This document shows positions 57,128-64,000 of a stretch of DNA of 64,000 bases, piece by piece; position 1 is the first letter of the stretch, and every line of letters starts with the position of its first letter. This DNA comes from JACCZX01 sp963807155 (GTDB lineage: Bacteria > Pseudomonadota > Gammaproteobacteria > Burkholderiales > Burkholderiaceae_F). A program made the position numbers and the translations under genes. The notes under the pieces were generated by a model. That model was given only the letters and a program-made list of their open reading frames with translations. It did not search any database and was not told the origin of the DNA. The DNA is taken from the NCBI GenBank assembly GCA_963807155.1, contig CAWEAZ010000011.1, positions 184,522-248,521 on the forward strand, in the 5' to 3' direction.

Positions 57128-57940
57128 TCACGCCACTTCCATGTCTGCAATCAGCGGCATGTGATCGGAGCGCTGCGCCCATTCGACACCCTTCGGCACG
57201 CGCACGTCGTTGACTTTGAACCCGCGCACGTAAATGCGATCCAGTTGTAGCCACGGCATCATGCTTGGATACGTACGCGCAACGTGCGAGCGCGGCAACT
57301 CGCGCCACGGCACGAGCCTGTCGCGCAGCCGCGGCTTTGACTGACGCCGGTTGAACTCAGAAGCCGCTTCGAAGACGTCAAGCTCGTTGTGCAGGACCTC
57401 GTCGACACCGCGCTGCCAGTCGTTGAAGTCACCGGCGATGATCAGCGGCGCCCCCTTCGGTACCTCCGTCTTCACGAACTCAATCAAGAATTCGGCCTGC
57501 CGAACCCGGCTGCGTTTCATCAGACCAAAGTGGGTGTTGATCAGATGCACGTCGAGCGCGCCTCTACTCGTTTCAACGTGCGACACGGCGTGCAGCAGCC
57601 CACGCTTTTCGAGCGCGTGATGAGAAATATCGTGATTTAGGCTGCGGCCGATAGCATGGCGTGAAACGATGGCGTTGCCGTGATGACCATGCGGATATAC
57701 CGCATTCATCCCGTATGCGCGGTGCAGGTAGCTGCCGGTGCACAGAAAATCGAGCTGGGTGCCTGCGGGGTAGCCGTTGCGCTGGGACATCCGGTCGTTT
57801 TTTTCCTGTACTTCCTGCAGGAAGACGATGTCGGCATCCATCGAATGCAGCGCGAGCTTGACGTCGTGAATGCGCACCTTTTTGCGCAGCCCACCGCTCA
57901 CGCCCTTGTGAATGTTGTAGGTAGCGACTCGAATCTTCAT
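57128..57940 (-). CDS. ybhP: endonuclease/exonuclease/phosphatase family protein (YbhP-like)
   Basis: 270 residues. The EEP-fold motifs are VATYNIHKG at the start, DIVFLQEVQE with the metal-binding Glu, INTHFGLM, IIAGDFNDWQ, and RSDHMPLIADMEV at the end with the catalytic His. It is the YbhP type found upstream of clsB. The substrate is unknown; related enzymes cleave nucleic acids or phosphoesters. First of the two in a leftward operon. Confidence 0.87.
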   Translation of the reverse strand: MKIRVATYNIHKGVSGGLRKKVRIHDVKLALHSMDADIVFLQEVQEKNDRMSQRNGYPAGTQLDFLCTGSYLHRAYGMNAVYPHGHHGNAIVSRHAIGRSLNHDISHHALEKRGLLHAVSHVETSRGALDVHLINTHFGLMKRSRVRQAEFLIEFVKTEVPKGAPLIIAGDFNDWQRGVDEVLHNELDVFEAASEFNRRQSKPRLRDRLVPWRELPRSHVARTYPSMMPWLQLDRIYVRGFKVNDVRVPKGVEWAQRSDHMPLIADMEVA

Positions 57941-57953
57941 GGTTGTTATTTTG

Positions 57954-59416
57954 TCAGCGGTGCAATTCGAAGTAAGTGTCTAACAGCAAGGGATCGTCGA
58001 AATGACGGCGCCCGACGAACGCCGTTGCATGATGGCCCCACTGGCGCATCTGCCCAGCCGATTCGATGCCCATCGGCCAGAAAAACCATCGCTCGCCGCG
58101 CTCGCTGCCGGCGATCATGCCGTCCTCGCCGTAGGCGCTGCGAGTTCCACCGCCGCGGCGCGCCAGCGTAGTCAACGCGCGCTCGTCCTGTAGCCGATAC
58201 ACCATCGTGGGCGCCGAATTTTTCTCCGAGCTCATCAGCACGCGCTGCAAGTAATGCGTGCCGGATTCGACTCGCAGCACGACTCGCTCACTCGAAGGGA
58301 CCCTAGGCAGCGTTTGCGGAACGAACAGTGACTCATCCAGAGTTGCAGGCAAATCGCGTGCGACCACTTTATCGGTCGGAAAGAAAAGGTGATAACAGCC
58401 ACACGCGTGAATGCTGTCGTAGACCAGCGCGTCGCCGGCTGAATCAATCGTCACTCGCCACACGACTCCGTCGAGCTTGCCCGCGAGCAGATCGAAGGTG
58501 CTGCCGGCGCTGGTGGGCGCTCGCTAAACCAGAACGTGTAAACCAACTGTGGACGAATCACGCCCCCAAGCAACGTGTAGGTGATGCGCGTGTACACAAC
58601 GGGCGTTGCAGCATCGACGCTTACCCGGTCATCCGCGTCCAGCGTAAGTGCGCCGATCCGGTCGAAGTCTCCAGCGACGTCGATTTCCAGCACCGGCGCG
58701 TGCCGGACGATGAGCGCCGCCGCTTCCGCTGCCGAAGGCACAGGAATGCCGAGTGCGTCGACTGTTAGCGCTGCCGCGGGCTTTTCAGCCTGCGGGGCAG
58801 GTGCATAGCGCAGCAGCCGGCCACGCACCGGCAACGCGTCGATCGGCGTCGCGAACACCGTACGCGTGTCATCGTGCCACCGCGCGATACCTGCGGCGAA
58901 TGGCAAGCGCGTCAGCGGATAGATGCCGAGCGTTCGCATACCGATGCTGTAGTCGTCGGGAACCTTCGCCGCGGCTCGCAGCTCGTTGACTGCCGCCGAA
59001 TCCGCAGCGCCGAGCAGCTCTCGGCAACGTGGCAGATCGTCGATCGTCAGCGCCGCGTTAGCCAACTCGCTGGCACGCGCGGTTTCATCGAGCTGTTGCA
59101 ATCTTGAGCGCCATGCTCGCTCTTGCGCGGCATTGGTCGCACGCTGCGATAACGCAGCGCTGAAGCGATCGACGCGCAGGTAGGGAAATCCGGCGACGCG
59201 ATGCGTTTCGGCATCGCGCACGCCCAGCGAGTCGATACGGCGATCGATATCGGCAAACAATCGCGCGCAGTAGCCAACGTCGTCTTCGCGCTGCAGGTTG
59301 TGCGACATCGGCAGCGATGAATAGGGATCGATGGTCGAGCAGCCGGCCAGCACCAGCAGGGCAAGTGCAAGCGGAGCGGTGCTGCTCGATACCCGTCGCA
59401 TCGCCATTTGACTCAT
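57954..59416 (-). CDS. large lipoprotein of unknown function (frame broken once)
   Basis: About 487 codons. The signal peptide has lipobox VLAGC. The first 300 residues are in one frame and the last 170 in another, joined near 58500-58515, where the corrected text reads FDLLAGKLDGVVWRVTIDSA. Two extra bases or one missing base would fit. The C-terminal part contains RGERWFFWPMGIESAGQMRQ and WGHHATAFVGRRHFDDP. I do not recognise the family. It overlaps the upstream SRPBCC gene's stop by ATGA, so they are translationally coupled. Confidence 0.7.
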
Positions 59417-60072
59417 TGGGATTTCTCAATGGAAGCGCGGCCGGCCTGACGCCGCACCATCTCGCGCACCATGGCTTCAAACTGCAAGCGCACGGTCTTG
59501 GTCACCATCGCCGTGCCGAACAAATCGCCGATGATCGGAGGCAGTGGCTCGGCCAGCTCGAAGCGCGATTCGTATTCGAGCCGGACTCCGGCACGCCGTT
59601 CGAGCGTAATGACCGCCAGGTCGTAGCTTCCCGCAAACGAACGCAGTGTCTGCGGCGCTCCGTCGACTTCCCCGGGCTCGGAGCGCGCAACGATGCGCTC
59701 GTACGGCTGCTGCGTGACGGCCAGGCGCACACGCACCGGAATATCGAAAAAGAACAGCGGAAACTGTCCGACATGCTCGACCGTCAACCGCGTGCCCTGG
59801 CGCGCAATCACCTTCGAATGTTCGATATTCGGAAGGAAGTCGCGCATGTGCTCATAGTCGGTAAGGGTCTCCCATGCGACGCGCGGGTCGACCGCCACGC
59901 TGGCGCGCGCATTGACATGGAACGTGTCGCCGACGCGCTCGACCGTGACAGTCGGCAGCGGTTGGGCGCGCCCATCGCTGCACACCCCCAAGATCAGGCT
60001 AAGTGCCGCGACTTGCCTCCAAACTCTCCAAACGTCGAATTGCTTCTGCGTTGGTCCAGGAAAAGCACGCAT
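59413..60072 (-). CDS. secreted SRPBCC/cyclase-like protein
   Basis: About 219 residues from the ATG at 60072. An uncharged stretch, VAALSLILGVCSDGRAQ, acts as signal peptide. The rest is a START/polyketide-cyclase fold: VAWETLTDYEHMRDFLPNIE, and AMVREMVRRQAG near the end. The frame is open further upstream, but that part overlaps nudB and lacks coding character. The start overlaps nudB, so the genes are coupled. The ligand is unknown. Confidence 0.77.
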   Translation of the reverse strand: MRAFPGPTQKQFDVWRVWRQVAALSLILGVCSDGRAQPLPTVTVERVGDTFHVNARASVAVDPRVAWETLTDYEHMRDFLPNIEHSKVIARQGTRLTVEHVGQFPLFFFDIPVRVRLAVTQQPYERIVARSEPGEVDGAPQTLRSFAGSYDLAVITLERRAGVRLEYESRFELAEPLPPIIGDLFGTAMVTKTVRLQFEAMVREMVRRQAGRASIEKSQ

Positions 60073-60448
60073 CTGCGGCGGCGCGCCAGGCGAGCCATCG
60101 ATGCCGGACGTGTTCGAGCGGATTGAGCCGAGGCTCGAACCGCTGCGGTAAGCAGAGTCCAAAAACATGCTCCGTATTATGCGTAACGCCTTGCGCATAG
60201 CGATGACGCCAATGCTCGTAGATCGCGAAACGATGACTGATTTCCCAGTCGTCAAGCTGCTCGGCAGACACATTAAGCCCGGTCTCTTCCGCAATTTCAC
60301 GCACACATACTGTGCGCAGCGGCTCTTCCGGCGTTGCCTTGCTGCCGGTGACCGACTGCCAGAACCCTGGATGGTCGGCACGCTCGATGATTAGCACATC
60401 GAGTGCCAGGGTGTAGACGACTACAAGCACCGACTCCGGAATCTTCAT
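59999..60448 (-). CDS. nudB: dihydroneopterin triphosphate diphosphatase NudB
   Basis: 149 residues from the ATG at 60448. The Nudix box spans about residues 35-57 with core REIAEETG. KIPESVLVVVYTLALDVLII at the N-terminus and RHRWLAWRAAADACFSWTNA at the C-terminus match NudB. It removes pyrophosphate from dihydroneopterin triphosphate in folate synthesis. It lies 19 bp after aspS, a gene order frequent in betaproteobacteria. Confidence 0.9.
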   Translation of the reverse strand: MKIPESVLVVVYTLALDVLIIERADHPGFWQSVTGSKATPEEPLRTVCVREIAEETGLNVSAEQLDDWEISHRFAIYEHWRHRYAQGVTHNTEHVFGLCLPQRFEPRLNPLEHVRHRWLAWRAAADACFSWTNAEAIRRLESLEASRGT

Positions 60449-60467
60449 CGGTGCGTTGACGACGCAA

Positions 60468-62285
60468 CTACGCGACTCTGGGTTCGGCCGTCTTTGCTTC
60501 GCCGCGTACCCGGATATGCAGTTCGCGCAGCTGCTTCTCGTCAACTTCGCTGGGCGCCTGTGTCAGTAGGTCCTGCGCACGCTGAGTCTTCGGAAATGCG
60601 ATCACGTCGCGGATCGATTCGGCGCCCGCCATCATTGCGACGAGCCGGTCCAATCCGAACGCGACGCCACCGTGTGGCGGCGCACCGTACTGCAGCGCGT
60701 CGAGCAGGAAACCGAACTTCGCGCCCGCTTCTTCGGCACTGATCTTCAACGCACGGAATACCTTGCTTTGCACGTCTTCGCGATGAATACGGATCGACCC
60801 GCCGCCAATTTCCCAGCCGTTAAGCACGAAGTCATATGCCTTCGCCAGTGCCTGCGTGGGATCGGTCGACAGATAGTCTTCATGCCCGTCCTTCGGGCTG
60901 GTAAACGGATGATGCGCGGCGACAAACCGCTGCGCTTCCTCATCAAACTCAAACATCGGGAAATCGACGACCCATAGCGGCTGCCAACCTTCTTGCGACA
61001 AACCGTGTACGCGGCCAAACTCGCTGTGGCCAATCTTGATCCGCAACGCACCCAGCGCGCCGTAAACGATCTTCGCGCGGTCAGCGCCAAAGAAAATCAA
61101 ATCGCCGTCTTTGCGCCCCCGTGCGCTCGACGATCGCTGCCAGCACGGCATCGTGCAGGTTCTTGATGATCGGACTCTGCAGCCCGGCCCGACCCTGCGC
61201 CGATTGATTGACCTTGATGTACGCAAGACCCTTTGCGCCATAGATCTTGACGAAATCCGTATAGCCATCGATCTCCGAGCGCGGCAGTTCACCCCCGCCC
61301 GGGATGCGCAGGGCGACGACCTTGCCATCCTTCATCTCGGTGGCCGCCTTGAAAACTTTGAACTCGACATCGCGCATCACGTCGGTCAATTCCGTCAGCT
61401 GCAGGCCGATCCGCAAATCGGGCTTATCCGAACCATATCGCCGCATCGCGTCGGCATGACGTCATCACCGGAAACGGCTGGGGCAATTTGACCGCAAGCA
61501 CTTCGTCAAACACAACGCGGATCATCTGCTCCATCATGCTGCGGATCTTCGGCTTCGTCGAGAAACGATGTTTCGATATCGATCTGCGTGAACTCGGGCT
61601 GGCGGTCCGCGCGCAGATCCTCGTCGCGAAAGCACTTGACGATCTGGTAGTAGCGATCGAAGCCCGCGACCATCAGCAGCTGTTTGAAGAGCTGCGGCGA
61701 CTGAGGCAACGCGAAAAAGGCTCCAGGGTGAACACGCGACGGCACGAGGTAATCCCGCGCGCCCTCCGGCGTGCTTCGCGTCAGCATCGGCGTTTCGATG
61801 TCAATAAAGCCCGCGGCGTCGAGATAGTTGCGCACTTCCATCGTCACACGATAGCGCAGCATCATGTTTTTCTGCATTTCGGGCCGGCGCAGATCGAGCA
61901 CGCGATGCGTCAACCGCGTCGTCTCCGATAAATTATCGTCATCGAGCTGAAACGGAATCGGTACCGAAGCGTTCAGGATCGTCAACTGCTGACATAACAC
62001 TTCGATCTCGCCCGACGTGAGCGCGGTGTTGATGGTCCCTTCGGGGCGCTTGCGTACGATGCCTTGAATCTGCAAGCAGTATTCACTGCGCACGTTCTCG
62101 GCCGCTTCGAAAACGTCAGCCCGATCCGGATCGCAGACGACCTGCACCAGGCCCTCGCGATCTCGAAGGTCGATAAAAATGACGCCACCATGGTCGCGGC
62201 GCCGATGCACCCAGCCAAAGAGATTGACCGTTTGTCCGATGAACTTGGAGTCCACCAGGCCCGCGTATTCGGTTCGTTTCGTCAT
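60468..62285 (-). CDS. aspS: aspartyl-tRNA synthetase AspS (three frame breaks)
   Basis: About 605 codons, bacterial-type AspRS. It has an N-terminal OB-fold (VNLFGWVHRRRDHGGVIFID), class II motif 1 region (RNYLDAAGFIDIETPMLTRS), motif 2 (QIVKCFRDEDLRADRQPEFT), the GAD insertion domain, and motif 3 (GGVAFGLDRLVAMMAGAESI). Frames change at about 61542, 61458 and 61115. Dropping one base at each restores EIRSMMEQMIR, MTHADAMRRYGSDKPDLR and RTGRKDGDLIFFG. The gene is essential and the sequence between breaks is uncorrupted, so errors are likely. A hairpin sits just before the start. Confidence 0.93.
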
Positions 62286-62291
62286 AGTTCA

Positions 62292-62322
62292 GTAGCGCCG
62301 GCCTGCTTTGCAGTCCGGCTAC
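62292..62322 (-). promoter_or_regulatory. hairpin directly upstream of the aspS start
   Basis: On the minus strand GTAGCCGG, a CTGC-AAA-GCAG inner hairpin and CCGGCGCTAC nest into one stem-loop ending 6 nt before the ATG. The only purine-rich candidate for a ribosome site (GCAGG) is inside it. It may restrict aspS translation. Confidence 0.35.
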
Positions 62323-62456
62323 TTGAGTTAAGGGGTTTGAGCGTGGAGCGTGCGGAAAGCACGCGGGTCGAACGGTCGCGAGCCGCCCGACCCTAGCGGT
62401 TTCGATTCGACGTGACGGTTAGCGCAGAAAAAACTCTTGTCGTCATGGCGCGCAGC

Positions 62457-63134
62457 TTAATCAAGATGCCCGATTGTCTCAACCCGCGCTGACGGCGACG
62501 CTTGAGCCGCTGCGGCTAGCGCCGCGCGTTGCATACGGCCATTTTCGCGTGGCGAAACCACTCCGAGCGAGATGTGGAATTTCAGTGCGTCGTCGACGCT
62601 GATGTCGACTTCGCGCACGTCGTCCGGACGCACTACCAGTACATAGCCGGAGGTCGGATTCGGTGCAGTCGGCACATAAACGGTGATCACATCGGCGGAA
62701 GTGGCCGCTGCGATCGTCGCACCCGGCGATCCGACGACGAAGCCGAGTGTCCACTGCCCTTGCTGCGGAAACTCGATCATCACGACCTTGCGGAACGACT
62801 GGCCGCGCGTCGCGAGCAGCGTATCCGAGATTTGTTTCACGCTCGAATAGATCGAGCGCACGATCGGAATCCGATTCAGCAGACCGTGCCACCAACGCAC
62901 CAATCGCTCGCCAATGATGTTGGCGGCGAGTACGCCGGTCGCGAGAACGATCAGCAGCGACAGCAGCAATCCGAGGCCGGGAATGTGAAATGGCAGCAGC
63001 GCATCGGGCCGCCAGCTTGTCGGCAGCAGCAGCAGGGTCTGGTCCATCGTCGTGACGATCAGATCGAGCACCCAAAAAGTGATCGCCAGCGGAATCCAGA
63101 CCAGTAGGCCAGCAATCAAATATCTCTTAAACAT
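62457..63134 (-). CDS. DUF502 family membrane protein
   Basis: About 225 residues. Two N-terminal membrane helices are YLIAGLLVWIPLAITFWVLD and IPGLGLLLSLLIVLATGVLA. Then come the family motif NRIPIVRSIYSSVKQISDTL, and strands TLGFVVGSPG and VITVYVPTAPNPTSGYVLVV. The ATG at 63134 is chosen; a TTG at 63146 would overlap fmdB. DUF502 proteins of unknown function are regularly found before aspS in betaproteobacteria. Confidence 0.9.
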   Translation of the reverse strand: MFKRYLIAGLLVWIPLAITFWVLDLIVTTMDQTLLLLPTSWRPDALLPFHIPGLGLLLSLLIVLATGVLAANIIGERLVRWWHGLLNRIPIVRSIYSSVKQISDTLLATRGQSFRKVVMIEFPQQGQWTLGFVVGSPGATIAAATSADVITVYVPTAPNPTSGYVLVVRPDDVREVDISVDDALKFHISLGVVSPRENGRMQRAALAAAAQASPSARVETIGHLD

Positions 63135-63142
63135 GGGACGCG

Positions 63143-63553
63143 TCAATTTGTGCCTTGTTTACCACCGGTCGGCGCCGGCGGTGGAGGTGATGGAGCCGGT
63201 GCAGGGGCGGGCTTGGCACCGCCCTCCGTCTTCGTCTCGGTCTTAGTGACGCCTTTCGAGTCGGCAGTCTCGGTTTTCGAATCCGACTTGGTCTCGGTTT
63301 TCGAGTCCGTCGACTGCTCGGTCGCCGCCTTTTCGTCAGCCTTGGCCGTGTCCTTCTTCTTACCCGACCCCTGGTCGCGAAAATCGGTGACGTACCAACC
63401 CGCACCCTTTAACTGAAATCCGGCCGCGGTCACTTGCTTGACGAGCGCCGGCTTGCCGCAGCTGGGGCAGTCGGTCAAAGGGGGATCAGACACTTTCCGA
63501 ATCACGTCCATTTGGTGGCCGCACTCGGCGCATTTGTATGCGTAAATCGGCAT
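63143..63553 (-). CDS. FmdB-type zinc ribbon protein
   Basis: 136 residues. The first 55 are an FmdB-like zinc ribbon with Cys pairs CAECGHQMD and CPSCGKPALV. After GWYVTDFRDQGSG the protein becomes a low-complexity tail: Lys/Asp/Ser/Thr repeats (SKTET type), then a Pro/Ala-rich end. Regulators of this fold are small DNA- or RNA-binding proteins. It heads the leftward fmdB-DUF502-aspS-nudB cluster and is divergent from the glutamine synthetase gene. Confidence 0.88.
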   Translation of the reverse strand: MPIYAYKCAECGHQMDVIRKVSDPPLTDCPSCGKPALVKQVTAAGFQLKGAGWYVTDFRDQGSGKKKDTAKADEKAATEQSTDSKTETKSDSKTETADSKGVTKTETKTEGGAKPAPAPAPSPPPPAPTGGKQGTN

Positions 63554-63644
63554 TGCACTCTCTGACGAACACAAACGTGCGATTGTAGGGCTTGTACATT
63601 TGCGAGTCCGCTGATTCAGACTGCTCGCCGACGAAGGAGTGAAG

Positions 63645-64000
63645 ATGCCCAGTAAGAACAAAACGGCGACGCCTGCCGAATTTCCCCTGGCCGACCCCGT
63701 CAAGGCGGTGCAAAGCTCTGCCTCAGGCAAAGTCAAGGTCGCGGTCACCGATATTGATGGCGTGTTGCGCGGGAAGTACCTGCATAAGGACAAGTTTCTT
63801 TCCGCTGCTGACGGTGGATTCGGGTTTTGCAACGTCGTATTCGGTTGGGACATGACCGATAGCGTGTACGACAACGCCCACGTGATCGGGTGGCAGCACG
63901 GCTTCCCGGATGCGATGGTGCAGCTCGACCTGGCCACCGGGCGCAACGTGCCGTGGGATGACCATGTACCGTTTTTCCTTGGCGATTTCATTAACGCCGA
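63645..64000 (+). CDS. glutamine synthetase family protein (partial, cut by window edge)
   Basis: The first 118 codons of a rightward gene. The ATG at 63645 follows AAGGAG. The N-terminal beta-grasp domain shows VKVAVTDIDGVLRGKYLHKD, GFGFCNVVFGWDMTDSVYDN and GWQHGFPDAMVQLD, as in the type of glutamine synthetase relatives that act on polyamines or amines. A housekeeping GlnA would show a different N-terminus. The catalytic domain is beyond the window. Confidence 0.85.
   Translation, partial: MPSKNKTATPAEFPLADPVKAVQSSASGKVKVAVTDIDGVLRGKYLHKDKFLSAADGGFGFCNVVFGWDMTDSVYDNAHVIGWQHGFPDAMVQLDLATGRNVPWDDHVPFFLGDFINA

Noticed and set aside
1..64000. CRISPR arrays, tRNA or rRNA genes, insertion sequences, phage genes
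   Set aside because: No spaced direct repeats, no tRNA cloverleaf in the gaps I read, and no transposase or integrase motifs were seen in any frame.

Overview
The window reads as chromosome of a flagellated betaproteobacterium, most likely Burkholderiales. Supports are a complete flhD-flhC pair beside YcgR-type PilZ proteins and FliT, a lysine-rich SWIB-domain protein, the DUF502-aspS-nudB gene order, gltIJKL, a homodimeric-type aceE, and high-GC codon use throughout. No rRNA, tRNA, CRISPR array, transposase or phage gene was found, and gene order looks core-like rather than island-like.

Layout. (1) 1-4.2 kb: flagellar control. fliT-ycgR run left, flhDC runs right from its own leader, and a second PilZ protein converges on flhC. 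(2) 4.4-10 kb: a small secreted Lys/Glu-rich protein, an aldo/keto reductase, an acetolactate-synthase-like ThDP enzyme, and pyrC-DUF3025-small ORF. (3) 10-16.2 kb: a stand-alone aceE, a secreted S9 peptidase and a glycerate 2-kinase, all frame-damaged. (4) 16.2-26.2 kb, leftward: a membrane spermidine-synthase-like protein, a cardiolipin synthase, an extra solute-binding protein, gltL-gltK-gltJ-gltI and an Atm1-type ABC exporter. (5) 26.2-38.2 kb: a YciA thioesterase, an amidase/flavoprotein pair, and a fatty-acid beta-oxidation operon transcribed leftward as TetR regulator, fadE, fadN, fadA, NTF2-like, enoyl-CoA hydratase, thioesterase, SDR. Its head carries a promoter and a palindromic operator. 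(6) 38.2-42.9 kb: a LysR regulator divergent from DoxX-gstA-ygiD, then a TraB/GumN protein and an outer-membrane barrel. (7) 42.9-46.4 kb: mtnA, a tandem pair of degenerate EAL-like proteins, and a small barrel protein. (8) 46.7-50.9 kb: a Csu-type (spore-coat-U) chaperone-usher pilus cluster full of frameshifts. (9) 51-57 kb: CYTH-CHAD protein, small lipoproteins, SRPBCC protein, HNH nuclease, SWIB histone-like protein. (10) 57-63.6 kb, leftward: fmdB-like, DUF502, aspS, nudB, SRPBCC cyclase-like, lipoprotein, ybhP-like, clsB. (11) A glutamine synthetase family gene runs off the right edge.

The dominant oddity is that about twenty otherwise well-conserved genes, including the essential aspS and pyrC, are each broken by frameshifts. 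Wherever I could place the change it is explained by an extra base, and no clear deletion was needed. This points to an insertion-biased sequence error profile rather than gene decay. Single-shift genes are therefore annotated across their full span.

The most interesting biology is the c-di-GMP/motility theme: FlhDC, two PilZ proteins and two catalytically dead EAL-like paralogues. There are also an inverted repeat in the flhDC leader, an orphan leftward terminator beside it that may end an unannotated small RNA, and a clear TetR-type operator at the head of the beta-oxidation operon.
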